From the IMG/VR virus record IMGVR_UViG_3300044974_000532, positions 1-62,848 of that record: a stretch of DNA of 62,848 nucleotides. One strand, given 5' to 3'. The translations under genes and the position numbers were made by a program. Positions 41,247-49,308 of this stretch are shown here, in pieces. Origin of the DNA: a virus. Under the pieces are notes generated by a model, which had not been told where the DNA came from, did not search any database, and saw nothing but the letters and a program-made list of their open reading frames with translations. Position 1 is the stretch's first letter, and each line of letters starts with the position of its first letter.

Positions 41247-42104
41247 TTATGACCAGATCTGGTCACCAATATTTGTTGGAAAGAATGGATCATTGAAGTT
41301 ACCAGGATTATTTGGAATATCTAAATCGATATTCCAAGGGGGTACTGTATTTTGATTATTCCCACCACTAGAATTTATTGGTGCAGAAGTTGATGGTAAT
41401 ATATCAGATAGAGTTAAAATGGTTTCATGTGTACCGGAATTAGTAAAAACATGTTTTACACCAAGCACCCAATAAATACCATTTATTACTGATCCACCTG
41501 AAAAATATGGATAACCACTTATATTGTTTGCTAAAATTTCTACAAAGTTACCAACTTTTATTGAATAGTCACCAGCAATATTAATTGTTAGTTTTCTGGC
41601 ATACTTTAAAGCATCCAAAAACTCTTTTCTTTTAACGGGAGTAGCTTTTGGAGTATTCCAAAAAGTAGCAACATTTAATCTAAGTTTTAAATATGCTTCA
41701 AACTTAGGTCCAAGATCAGGGCAACTACAGTTATATGGAGCTTCAGGTACTCCCCAAAGACAACCAAAAAAGTCTTTTCCTAATCTAGTATTATTACTTA
41801 TTTCTTTGCATTCATTTGAAGCGGTGCCAAGGTATATATCTAATGGATATGTAAGACCTTCTGTACCATAAGTGACACCAGGAAATGACCACAATGAAGT
41901 AGAACTAGTAATACCTACAGCAGTAGCAATAGCTAATATACCAGGGAATTTAGAAAAACATTCTTCCAATGAGTTTGGAGTTGATGTAACACCTTGCACT
42001 ATTTGAGCATTTGCACATACATATTCGCTCCTAGAACCAAAATTTCCAATTGGTACATTTAAAACATTTGTTCCAAGAGTTACAGTTTTTCCACGTTTTG
42101 GCAT
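41247..42104 (-). CDS. Probable baseplate hub component
   Basis: 285 residues. The second half (YSIKVGNFVEILANN, INGIYWVLGVKHVFTNSG, HETILTLSDI) resembles the C-terminal barrel of gp27/gpD-type hub proteins. Six Cys are clustered in the middle, with CSCPDLG and CLWG. It overlaps the 653-residue gene by one base, so the two may be parts of one split hub. I see no lysozyme domain. Confidence 0.55.
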   Translation of the reverse strand: MPKRGKTVTLGTNVLNVPIGNFGSRSEYVCANAQIVQGVTSTPNSLEECFSKFPGILAIATAVGITSSTSLWSFPGVTYGTEGLTYPLDIYLGTASNECKEISNNTRLGKDFFGCLWGVPEAPYNCSCPDLGPKFEAYLKLRLNVATFWNTPKATPVKRKEFLDALKYARKLTINIAGDYSIKVGNFVEILANNISGYPYFSGGSVINGIYWVLGVKHVFTNSGTHETILTLSDILPSTSAPINSSGGNNQNTVPPWNIDLDIPNNPGNFNDPFFPTNIGDQIWS

Positions 42105-44065
42105 TAGCAGCTCCCATCTACTACGTTTTCAGCACTAAAATAATACAACATTTTTCCTTTTAATTCGGGTGGTACAGCTATACCCCCTTCAACAGCAAGT
42201 CTTTCTGCGGTAGTTTTATACATCTTTACAATATGTGCAATCGTATCGCCAGCCGTATTTGGAATTGTAGTATAACATCCAATAGGTCGATATTTGAATC
42301 CCGAACCAAGACCAGTACTGACCCATCCAGGTGGATAATATGCTGGACTTCCTAAACCTGCAGTTCGTTCATTTAAATTTATTGCCCACGAATCATTTGG
42401 ACCTGTGCCAGTTGCCATATTTGTTGAATCAGATTCCCACAATTCCATTGCTGTCCAATAAGTACTACCAGCACCATTTGTAAATTTTAATCCTTCCCAC
42501 TTATACCGCCACTTAAGACCGTCCCCTCCAATCAATGGTATGGAAGTAAATGGATCTGGTTCATATCGAATCAAACTAGCAAAGAATGATTCTTCACCAT
42601 CACCCATACAGCATAAAGAATACAATACAAAGTTTTCTCTTTCTATTTGTCGTCTTATTTCCAAATTTTCAGGAACGTAAGTATTTCCTTTATACAAATT
42701 TGTCAAGTTTGTTTGAATTACATTATATAAAAAATCATTTACTGCTGTTGACGCATTAGTTGGGTTTGGATAATTTGGATGAATTTCAGTAGCATCAAAT
42801 AGATTTTTCCACATATCGATATTATCTGAATGTGAAAAATAACCACTATTTCCCATATAATTTATTTGAGAATAAGATTTTGCAAAACCAAATTCTCCAG
42901 ATCCATATGTGGGTGGAGCATTATCATTTGTTGTGTTATCATCTGAGATCCAGCCCCAGTTCTTCTCACAAATCATTTCCTCCGCACCAGAAGTAACACC
43001 ATTTATAGCACCACTAGATGCTATTACTTCAATATTATATTTTTCTCCATCATCTTGAAAATGATATGTCAGAGCTTTTGTTGTATAATCTTGTTTTTGT
43101 TGATTGGTGGTAAGATATGATGGCACACTATCTAAAAATTTTGGTGTTTTTCTAACATAGAAATAGTTTTTAGATACCCATTGATTTGTCGGATCTGTTC
43201 TTAAATTATAGATTTTCTTATAGACATTACCATTGGTTGATGTTTGCGATGGAACGTCTGAATCATAAACACTGTATCTATAATTGTAATTCTTATATTT
43301 GTTGAATGTTTGAGTATCATCATTTTTCTTTTCATAAAAATATTTAAAATTGATATAGTCACCAAACTCCGACCAAAACAAATATCTTGGTTCTCGTGTT
43401 CCGTTTGATGTTTCTGGTCCTACAGCCAAACTAGAAATATAATTTAAATATTGAAAAGCACTATCTGTGGAGGCATATGTTAGATTATTATTATTTCCCG
43501 GACTTAACATTTTTAAACAAAAAAAGTTACTAGGATTTACCGTAGTACTTTCACCTTTATATGATTCACCTGATTCACTTAGATATTGTAATTTAGCAAA
43601 AACATTTTGATCAAAATAATCTAAAATATTATTTAAAGAATCAACTCTATCTTCAAGTTTTCCATTGGATGTTAATAAATCCGATGCTGAAGTTTTTTGA
43701 GATAATTTATAAAAACTATTTGTAACATTTATAGATACAAAGTTTTCTTCAGTTTCTGAAGCTGCATTATTTACATAGGTTGTGCTAGTAATAGAAAGTC
43801 TTATCATCTTACCATCAGTCATGTACATTAAGGCATAATCAATTTTATTGTTTTGAATAAACGTGGTTATATCTTGTGTATCGCGCACAACTATAGCGCC
43901 AACAGGAAATATTTCAAATGCACTTTCTTCTAATTCCAAACGTTGAAACTGACACTGACTATTTCTGTTTAAAATATTAAATGCATATCGTGAATCTGTA
44001 GAACTTTTAAGTACGATTGCACTTAATGGTGAGTCAAATGGATTTGATTGTAAATTTGGAGGCAT
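42104..44065 (-). CDS. Large baseplate hub-like protein
   Basis: 653 residues. The first 130 residues (SRYAFNILNRN, FEIFPVGAIVVRDTQDI, MTDGKMIRLSI) resemble the N-terminal domain of gp27-like hubs. The central region is rich in Tyr, Asn and Ser and unrecognised. It ends FSAENVVDGSC. The hub call rests on this N-terminus and on its place beside gene 53. Confidence 0.5.
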   Translation of the reverse strand: MPPNLQSNPFDSPLSAIVLKSSTDSRYAFNILNRNSQCQFQRLELEESAFEIFPVGAIVVRDTQDITTFIQNNKIDYALMYMTDGKMIRLSITSTTYVNNAASETEENFVSINVTNSFYKLSQKTSASDLLTSNGKLEDRVDSLNNILDYFDQNVFAKLQYLSESGESYKGESTTVNPSNFFCLKMLSPGNNNNLTYASTDSAFQYLNYISSLAVGPETSNGTREPRYLFWSEFGDYINFKYFYEKKNDDTQTFNKYKNYNYRYSVYDSDVPSQTSTNGNVYKKIYNLRTDPTNQWVSKNYFYVRKTPKFLDSVPSYLTTNQQKQDYTTKALTYHFQDDGEKYNIEVIASSGAINGVTSGAEEMICEKNWGWISDDNTTNDNAPPTYGSGEFGFAKSYSQINYMGNSGYFSHSDNIDMWKNLFDATEIHPNYPNPTNASTAVNDFLYNVIQTNLTNLYKGNTYVPENLEIRRQIERENFVLYSLCCMGDGEESFFASLIRYEPDPFTSIPLIGGDGLKWRYKWEGLKFTNGAGSTYWTAMELWESDSTNMATGTGPNDSWAINLNERTAGLGSPAYYPPGWVSTGLGSGFKYRPIGCYTTIPNTAGDTIAHIVKMYKTTAERLAVEGGIAVPPELKGKMLYYFSAENVVDGSC

Positions 44066-44066
44066 A

Positions 44067-44885
44067 TCATGTATATTTAATCGTAATTAAACGACTAGTC
44101 ACTTTGGACAATTCACTTGGATTAAATATATTCACCTTTCTATTTGCATACTGCGCTACTTGTTGAGTTGTCTGTTCTGCGGTTTTAGAGCTTGGAGGAA
44201 TATAAACATTTGGAACATCTCCTAACAACATGTTTTTAAATAACAGTGATCCAACAGGTCCATAATCTTCAATTAATTCTACTGTATCTATATAAGAGTA
44301 CTTTTCAAGTGCGTTAATTGGTGTTTCTGTAGAATTTATAAATGTTGATGGTGCTTCAAAATCAACATATTGTGCCTCAATACCTCCACTTGCAAAAGGA
44401 ACCCCATTGCTTGGTGTTGGTTTCATTGTTACTCTTTTTGTATATGAATCTTGATCTTCTACAATGTAGATATCTCCATCTAAAGAAAAATTACCAACAT
44501 AATTAAAATCAAATGGATTGCCTCCAGTTGCCGAATATGGTAATACTAAACTACCAGCACTCATATAATAACCAGTATTTCCTGTCGAGTTTGCAATTTT
44601 TGCTGTTTCTTTGTATTTGTTATTTTGAATAAAATCAGTATAGTTATCAATAAACAAGAAAAATGGATTTATTGTTTGATTCGCTAGAAGAATCAACCAA
44701 AAAGAATTGGGATCTTCATATAGAGTTGAAGCAGCCTCTACCAATGTGGTTTTGCTATCAAATTCAAATTGTCTTTTGCTAACTAAATCAAAGCTAAACT
44801 TATAGTAACTAAAATAATCACTAATAGAAAAAGATCCAAGTGTAGTTTCAAAAGTTCGTTTTGGAAGTTTATCAAAGTATTTCAT
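44067..44885 (-). CDS. 53: Baseplate wedge protein gp53-like
   Basis: 272 residues; T4 gp53 has 196. TLYEDPNSFWLILLANQTINPF corresponds to the gp53 motif (Y-x-x-P-x-x-x-W-x-x-L-x-x-N). The C-terminal KVNIFNPSELSKVTSRL-like end suggests a LysM-type extension. Start and upstream stop overlap as TAATG. Confidence 0.75.
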   Translation of the reverse strand: MKYFDKLPKRTFETTLGSFSISDYFSYYKFSFDLVSKRQFEFDSKTTLVEAASTLYEDPNSFWLILLANQTINPFFLFIDNYTDFIQNNKYKETAKIANSTGNTGYYMSAGSLVLPYSATGGNPFDFNYVGNFSLDGDIYIVEDQDSYTKRVTMKPTPSNGVPFASGGIEAQYVDFEAPSTFINSTETPINALEKYSYIDTVELIEDYGPVGSLLFKNMLLGDVPNVYIPPSSKTAEQTTQQVAQYANRKVNIFNPSELSKVTSRLITIKYT

Positions 44886-45691
44886 TATCCAGAGTATCCA
44901 AAATAATAATCTGAAATTTCAGATTTAGACCAAGTAGCATTTGCATCTGGAACATATGTACCAGTTTCAAATTCAACAAAATTAAGACCAAGCATAACAG
45001 CAGATGAACGATAGTCTTTAAGATACCGCAATACTGGATCACCGTAGTCTGCATGTTTTACGACAATACCACTCAAAACACATGGAAGAGGTTCACCAAA
45101 CCAATCCGCAGTTCTATTTGGATTTATATCTCCACCATTCATTACGGAAATATTCCATAGTCTTTGTGGATAAGATCTTTCGGGTAAGCCTGTAGCAACT
45201 ACTGGATAAGATCCTTTTCTAAACGTTCCAACTATATCAGTAACAACATTTGACTCATCTGGTGATTTTGGAACAAACAAATATTCAAAGTAATAACTTT
45301 TTCTAGCCTCTGAAACCATGGTAAGTTCGGTAATATTACTAAACCGTCTATAGGTATCAGTTGCATATTGCCTTTCAGCAAAGAATGCTACTGGCTGCAT
45401 TACTCTTGAATACAAAGTTCCAAAGTTATCCAAACCACCACTATTGGCTGCACCTGCCATAGAAATTACTGGTCCAACAGGATTTTGACCTTCACCAAAC
45501 TGGTGAATGATACTATAGCCCGGTTCTTTTGGCATAGGAAGTATTATGGTAGCATCGGATCTAGTTACGATAGAATCTCTGGTTCTTTCAAAATTCTTTA
45601 AAGAATAGGTTGCAACATCAAATCTGAGTTGCAAAGGAACTTCAGCACCAGAAGCGCTACCTGCAATTGGGTATATATATGTTGATGCCAT
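44885..45691 (-). CDS. 48: Baseplate tail-tube cap protein, gp48-like
   Basis: 268 residues from the ATG at 45691 (MASTYIYPIAGS); the longer frame runs back into the opposing gene 4. RFDVATYSLKNFERTRDSIV, ILPMPKEP, AERQYATDTYRRFSNITEL and LGLNFVEFETGTY are typical of T4-like gp48. First gene of the long leftward late operon, sharing a 34-base divergent promoter with gene 4. Confidence 0.75.
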   Translation of the reverse strand: MASTYIYPIAGSASGAEVPLQLRFDVATYSLKNFERTRDSIVTRSDATIILPMPKEPGYSIIHQFGEGQNPVGPVISMAGAANSGGLDNFGTLYSRVMQPVAFFAERQYATDTYRRFSNITELTMVSEARKSYYFEYLFVPKSPDESNVVTDIVGTFRKGSYPVVATGLPERSYPQRLWNISVMNGGDINPNRTADWFGEPLPCVLSGIVVKHADYGDPVLRYLKDYRSSAVMLGLNFVEFETGTYVPDANATWSKSEISDYYFGYSG

Positions 45692-45698
45692 ACTATAA

Positions 45699-45705
45699 TA
45701 TTTAG
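45699..45705 (-). promoter_or_regulatory. Late promoter CTAAATA for the leftward baseplate operon
   Basis: CTAAATA-TTATAGT-ATG on the minus strand, a predicted leader of about 2 bases. It is back to back with the CATAAATA of gene 4. Confidence 0.5.
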
Positions 45706-45711
45706 CAATAT

Positions 45712-45719
45712 CATAAATA
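45712..45719 (+). promoter_or_regulatory. Late element CATAAATA for gene 4
   Basis: CATAAATA-TTTAAA-ATG on the plus strand, with transcription predicted to begin at the start codon at 45726. Confidence 0.5.
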
Positions 45720-45725
45720 TTTAAA

Positions 45726-46157
45726 ATGGCGTACAGAACACAGTTTTTTCCAAAAAACAAAGAGAAATACATAGGCGATTGTGAAAAGATCGTATGCAGA
45801 TCCCTATGGGAAAGAACTGTTTGCAAATTTTGCGACGACCATCCAAATATAATAAAATGGTCATCTGAAGAAATTGCAATTCCTTATGTGCATCCAATAG
45901 AAAATAAAATTAAAAACTATTATCCAGATTTTTTAATAGAGATAAAGCAAAACAATAATAAAAAAATTTGGATGGTAGAAGTCAAACCCAAAAAACAAAC
46001 CTTCTTAAAAGAAAACGCCACCAAAAATGAAAAGTATATATGGGCAGTAAATACTGCAAAGTGGAAGGCAGCGGAAAGTTATTGTAAAAAACACAATATA
46101 GAATTCAAAATTTTAACAGAAAAAGAGTTATATAACAAATGTCATCCTCACCCATAA
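45726..46157 (+). CDS. 4: Head completion protein gp4 (PD-(D/E)xK fold)
   Basis: 143 residues; T4 gp4 has 150. YIGDCEKIVCRSLWERTVCKFCDDHPN, of which CRSLWERTV and WSSEEIAIPY are diagnostic, then YPDFLIEI and WMVEVKP forming the PD-x(n)-ExK nuclease-like core. In T4 it finishes filled heads before tail joining. It overlaps gene 54 by 19 bases. Confidence 0.9.
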   Translation: MAYRTQFFPKNKEKYIGDCEKIVCRSLWERTVCKFCDDHPNIIKWSSEEIAIPYVHPIENKIKNYYPDFLIEIKQNNNKKIWMVEVKPKKQTFLKENATKNEKYIWAVNTAKWKAAESYCKKHNIEFKILTEKELYNKCHPHP

Positions 46158-46735
46158 ACACCAATAATATTGACAATCTAAAAAATTATTTGAATGCCCG
46201 TGGCGGTCTTCAAAGAGCCAATAGATATGCTGTAAAAATTTATAGACCCGAATTAGATGACCTTCCTAATGGTCAAGTATCATCATCATATATAACTGTC
46301 TATCCATCTGAAATTTCTTTTGGTGCACGTGCGACGAATTACATATATGATGGACTACAAGGCTACAATTATGGTAGAGCTGTTCCCAATTCTACAAAAT
46401 TTGTTGGTGGAATTGTAATGACTTTTTATGTAACTGGCGATCTATTTATTTTAAATTATTTTAATGACTGGTTTGATGCTATGTACAATAGAAATGATAA
46501 TACTTTTTTTGTTCCTTGGTATACTGAAACTGTACAACCTGCAAATCTTCAACTTACATATTTGGATTTAAATGGAAACCAGTCGGTTTCAACAAGTAAC
46601 CAATCTCTATGGACATTTCAAGAAGTATATCCAGTAGAGGCACTGCCTATTCAATTGTCTGCCAAAGCAGATTCTCCCTTACTTTATCAAGTTGTATTGA
46701 ATTACAGATCTATTACTAGATCTTCTATACTATAA
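46139..46735 (+). CDS. 54: Baseplate tail tube initiator gp54-like
   Basis: 198 residues; T4 gp54 has 320. ARGGLQRANRYAVKI at the start matches the tube-family pattern seen in both gp19 copies (G-G-x-x-R-x-N-R), and IVMTFYVTGDLFILNYFNDW fits gp54-like initiators. It should start tube polymerisation on gp48. Late rightward operon with gene 4. Confidence 0.72.
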   Translation: MSSSPINTNNIDNLKNYLNARGGLQRANRYAVKIYRPELDDLPNGQVSSSYITVYPSEISFGARATNYIYDGLQGYNYGRAVPNSTKFVGGIVMTFYVTGDLFILNYFNDWFDAMYNRNDNTFFVPWYTETVQPANLQLTYLDLNGNQSVSTSNQSLWTFQEVYPVEALPIQLSAKADSPLLYQVVLNYRSITRSSIL

Positions 46736-46751
46736 ATTTTTTGGAATTATT

Positions 46752-47408
46752 ATGGATATTTTAAATTTATTTAAAGACTCGCAACCAAAGTTTGAAACCA
46801 CACTTCCTTTTAGTAAAAAGAAAGTTTTATTTACTGCATTTAAAGTAAAAGATGCCAAAAAAATATCTTTAATACTTAATGAAGATAATAAAAAATTGTC
46901 ATTATTGGCGTTATATGAATGCATAAAAGACAACTGTGATTTAAAAAATGTACAAGATCTGTGTCTTGCTGATGCAGAATACTTATTTCTACAAATTAGA
47001 TCTAAAAGTGTTGATGAATTGATTAACGTGATTGTGAATCAAGAAAAAACTCAAATTGGTATATCTAATATTGAAAATAAAAATGCAATTCAATCATTGA
47101 ATATACCAGTAGGTGAGTCCATTACAATTACTTTGGCAACTCCTTCTTTAAGTGATTTACTAAAACAAGATTCATTTTCAGATGAAGTTTATTCTAAATC
47201 ATGCATTAAGAGTATAATAATTTCTGGTCAAGTTTTTTACTTAGATAAATTTGTAAATGAAAAGTGCAAGGAGATCATCGATAATCTCCCTTTGTTTACT
47301 ATGAAACAAATTAATGAATTTGTAAAAAACGAACCAAGATTATGGTTCAAGGTCGAAAAAGAAAATAGTGGGAGTGAGGTATCTGGTTTCCTAAGTTTTT
47401 TTATCTAG
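46752..47408 (+). CDS. Baseplate hub assembly chaperone (gp26/gp51 type), zero-frame product
   Basis: 218 residues. FETTLPFSKKKVLFTAFKVKDAKKISL and IRSKSVDELI fit the T4 baseplate gp26/gp51-type family (T4_baseplate). The zero-frame ends GFLSFFI-stop directly after a T7 run. In the -1 frame an open extension of 67 codons follows, so a longer 284-residue protein is likely made by frameshifting. Confidence 0.75.
   Translation: MDILNLFKDSQPKFETTLPFSKKKVLFTAFKVKDAKKISLILNEDNKKLSLLALYECIKDNCDLKNVQDLCLADAEYLFLQIRSKSVDELINVIVNQEKTQIGISNIENKNAIQSLNIPVGESITITLATPSLSDLLKQDSFSDEVYSKSCIKSIIISGQVFYLDKFVNEKCKEIIDNLPLFTMKQINEFVKNEPRLWFKVEKENSGSEVSGFLSFFI
47396..47402 (+). promoter_or_regulatory. Slippery heptamer T TTT TTT for -1 frameshift
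   Basis: The zero-frame codons are TTT TTT, preceded by T, a canonical X-XXY-YYZ site. The zero-frame stop TAG is one codon after (47406-47408). I found no convincing stem-loop just downstream. A sequencing error of one missing T would have the same effect on the frames. Confidence 0.6.
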
Positions 47409-47605
47409 CAGCAAGTTACTTTGATGTGGTTGACTACTATCAAACTAACTTCTCTTTAATGAAAGAACTAAAATGGAGTGTTCAAGATATCGAAAATATG
47501 TATTTTTGGGAGAGAGAAGTGTATATTAACATTTTGGTAAATTACAATTTAGAACAAGAACAAAAACAATTACATAACCAAACAGCAGGACAACACTTTG
47601 GATAA
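47402..47605 (+). CDS. Frameshift extension of the baseplate chaperone
   Basis: 67 codons in the -1 frame, beginning YLAASYFDVVDYY and including WSVQDIENMYFWEREVYINI and NLEQEQKQ, then TAA at 47603. W-x-x-x-D-I-E...W-E-R-E-x-x-I is a sensible helical chaperone tail rather than random sequence. It has no start of its own near the 5' end with a ribosome site. The TAA lies inside the start of the next gene. Confidence 0.65.
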   Translation, partial: YLAASYFDVVDYYQTNFSLMKELKWSVQDIENMYFWEREVYINILVNYNLEQEQKQLHNQTAGQHFG

Positions 47606-48047
47606 TAATAATGAAGCAAAAATAAACATTGAAGCAGAAAAAACTGTATTCAGTGATGCCATAGGAAGATCTGAGCAAAAACTAGAAATGACAGAACCAT
47701 CATATTCAGTCACTCCTTCTCCTTTTAGTACTCAAAATCTGTCCATGATGTCCATGGATACCAGTGTAAATGTTTCTCCAGTTATTGCTGCACCAAATCA
47801 ATCCAGAATAATTCCAATGCAGGCTAATACTGGTTTCATGGATAATTCTAAAACTTCAAATATTGAAAAACAAATTAAAGATAATATCATGCCATCTCTT
47901 CAGAAGATTGCACAACAAGTAAATGACATGAATGTATCTACTAAGAATCATAATACTGATTTGGTAGAAAGACCTACAATCGCTCCAACAAATTTAATAT
48001 TTTTAGATAGAGCAACTAAAACATCATCAGCCCCAAATTGGGCATAA
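47598..48047 (+). CDS. Unrecognised late protein following the chaperone
   Basis: 149 residues. The start codon appears to be TTG at 47598, with AGGA 8 bases upstream; the ATG at 47611 is out of frame. Polar and Met/Ser/Thr-rich, probably extended, ending SSAPNWA. It overlaps the frameshift extension by 8 bases, so its translation may depend on ribosomes that shift. A strong terminator follows. Confidence 0.65.
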   Translation: MDNNNEAKINIEAEKTVFSDAIGRSEQKLEMTEPSYSVTPSPFSTQNLSMMSMDTSVNVSPVIAAPNQSRIIPMQANTGFMDNSKTSNIEKQIKDNIMPSLQKIAQQVNDMNVSTKNHNTDLVERPTIAPTNLIFLDRATKTSSAPNWA

Positions 48048-48048
48048 A

Positions 48049-48072
48049 AAAAGCCCCCTTGCGGGGGCTTTT
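48049..48072. terminator. Bidirectional intrinsic terminator between the late operon and gene 32
   Basis: AAAAGCCCCC, loop TTGC, GGGGGCTTTT. On the minus strand the loop reads GCAA, a stable GNRA tetraloop. It serves the rightward late operon and the leftward gene 32. Confidence 0.93.
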
Positions 48073-48073
48073 C

Positions 48074-48931
48074 TCAATCGTTCTCCATCTCGGAGAAGTA
48101 CTTTAGAGGATCCTTTTCCTCAATGTCTTCAGACACCACTGTGTCTGCCACATCATCCTCAATGCTCTTGCTTTCAGTAAACTGAGCACGAATATCATCA
48201 CCAACAGCCTTCTTGTAACGCTCAGAGAGTTCTGCGTAACTCTTGAACTGGCTCTTGTCAATAAATGGCTTCAGAGGATACTGCTTCTTCCAAAGTTCCT
48301 CTAGCTTCTTGTCATCTCCACCAAGAAGAGGGGCAGGAGATGCAAACTCTGAACGGTCATAGTTTACGTAACCTCCGACATTACGAATCTTGATCTTAAA
48401 GTCTGCACCAGTCCAGAAGTTGAATGGGTCAACTGCAACCTCATCCTGATACTCAGGGTGAGCGAGGCTCTGAATCTTCTGGAAGATCTTGGTGCCATAC
48501 TGGTAAAGGAAAACCTTTCCCTTATTCTCTGGATTGGCAGGATCTTCGATTACAAGAATATTGGAGATATAAGCCAACTTACGCTTACGATTCCGTGCAA
48601 TGTTCTTGTCATCTTCAATACCGCTATTCCAAAGTTCCGTGTTACCCTGACAAATTGGGCACTTCTCACCAATCGTAGTGGGACAGTTTTCAAACAGCCA
48701 ACCACCCTTGCCCTTGAAGGCATGGCTGTACATTGATACGAAGGGGGTATCTTCACCTTGAATTTCAGGCAGGAAGCGGATTACAGCGTATCCATTACCT
48801 GACTTATCGATACCGGGCTTCCAAATACGTTCGTCCTTGTAACTCTCCTTGGAGGTGAGCTTATCCATACGCTCGGTTAGAGATGCGACTGAGTTCTTAC
48901 TCTTTTTCTTAAAATCTGCAAAGTTTGACAT
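48074..48931 (-). CDS. 32: Single-stranded DNA-binding protein gp32
   Basis: 285 residues; T4 gp32 has 301. N-terminal basic region (FADFKKKSKNS), zinc ligands His70, Cys83, Cys91, Cys94, the OB core, and an acidic C-terminal tail (EDDVADTVVSEDIEEKD). It coats single strands in replication and recombination. The codon use is more GC-rich than its neighbours. A leader hairpin suggests translational control. Confidence 0.95.
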   Translation of the reverse strand: MSNFADFKKKSKNSVASLTERMDKLTSKESYKDERIWKPGIDKSGNGYAVIRFLPEIQGEDTPFVSMYSHAFKGKGGWLFENCPTTIGEKCPICQGNTELWNSGIEDDKNIARNRKRKLAYISNILVIEDPANPENKGKVFLYQYGTKIFQKIQSLAHPEYQDEVAVDPFNFWTGADFKIKIRNVGGYVNYDRSEFASPAPLLGGDDKKLEELWKKQYPLKPFIDKSQFKSYAELSERYKKAVGDDIRAQFTESKSIEDDVADTVVSEDIEEKDPLKYFSEMEND

Positions 48932-48941
48932 AGTATTTTAC

Positions 48942-48958
48942 CCGAGGATCTACCTCGG
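48942..48958 (-). promoter_or_regulatory. Hairpin in the gene 32 leader (possible autoregulatory element)
   Basis: CCGAGG-TAGAT-CCTCGG, a perfect 6-bp stem, 11 bases upstream of the ATG. The only GAGG near the start is buried in its 5' arm. T4 gene 32 mRNA has a leader pseudoknot through which gp32 represses its own translation; this could be a functional counterpart. Confidence 0.55.
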
Positions 48959-48971
48959 CCTTTCTATTCTA

Positions 48972-48999
48972 ATTATAGCCCAATTAGATGGTTAGTCAA
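48972..48999 (-). promoter_or_regulatory. Sigma70-type promoter for gene 32
   Basis: -35 TTGACT at 48994-48999 and -10 TATAAT at 48972-48977, spacer 16. The -35 overlaps the gene 33 stop codon. The predicted leader is about 35 bases and includes the hairpin. Confidence 0.65.
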
Positions 49000-49225
49000 T
49001 TGGGAGTTTCTTGGTTTTGCCATTCTTTAGCAAATGGCGGTCTCTGGCTTCAATTTGAATTTTTTCAATTATTGGTCTGGTAATAAGTTTACCAGCCGTA
49101 CTTGGGTCTATATTCATTTCTTCAGATAATTCAAGTATGCAATCCATAAAACTTAGTTTTGTAGATTTTACTCTATCTAAAACTTTATTTGAAAATTTTT
49201 CTTTTGCTGCTTCATCTATATACAT
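48992..49225 (-). CDS. 33: Late transcription coactivator gp33
   Basis: 77 residues from the ATG at 49225; T4 gp33 has 112. FMDCILELSEEMNIDPSTAGKLI followed by IIEKIQIEARDRHLLK aligns with the core of T4 gp33 (GIIEKIQSEAIDENLL). gp33 bridges RNA polymerase and the gp45 clamp for late transcription. An upstream TTG at 49252 would add nine residues, but the promoter places the transcript start on this ATG. It lies beside gene 32, near where T4 has it. Confidence 0.82.
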   Translation of the reverse strand: MYIDEAAKEKFSNKVLDRVKSTKLSFMDCILELSEEMNIDPSTAGKLITRPIIEKIQIEARDRHLLKNGKTKKLPID

Positions 49226-49231
49226 GGTTTT

Positions 49232-49259
49232 ATTATATACGTTATATTCCAATAATCAA
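49232..49259 (-). promoter_or_regulatory. Sigma70-type promoter for gene 33, leaderless geometry
   Basis: -35 TTGATT at 49254-49259 and perfect -10 TATAAT at 49232-49237, spacer 16. Seven bases on is the A of the ATG at 49225. Confidence 0.6.
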
Positions 49260-49272
49260 TAATTAAATACAT

Positions 49273-49279
49273 CTAAATA
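49273..49279 (+). promoter_or_regulatory. Late promoter CTAAATA for the 49309 operon
   Basis: Plus-strand CTAAATA 29 bases before the ATG, with ACGAGG at 49295-49300 as ribosome site. Confidence 0.65.
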
Positions 49280-49308
49280 TTCATGAACTAATTAACGAGG
49301 TCTAATCC

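Noticed and set aside
41247-44065. Baseplate lysozyme (gp5) in the hub genes
   Set aside because: No lysozyme catalytic motif was visible; only hub-like barrel features.
45692-45826. N-terminal extension of the gp48-like frame
   Set aside because: It runs through the opposing gene 4 coding sequence and its promoter; the homologous protein starts at MASTYIYPIAG.
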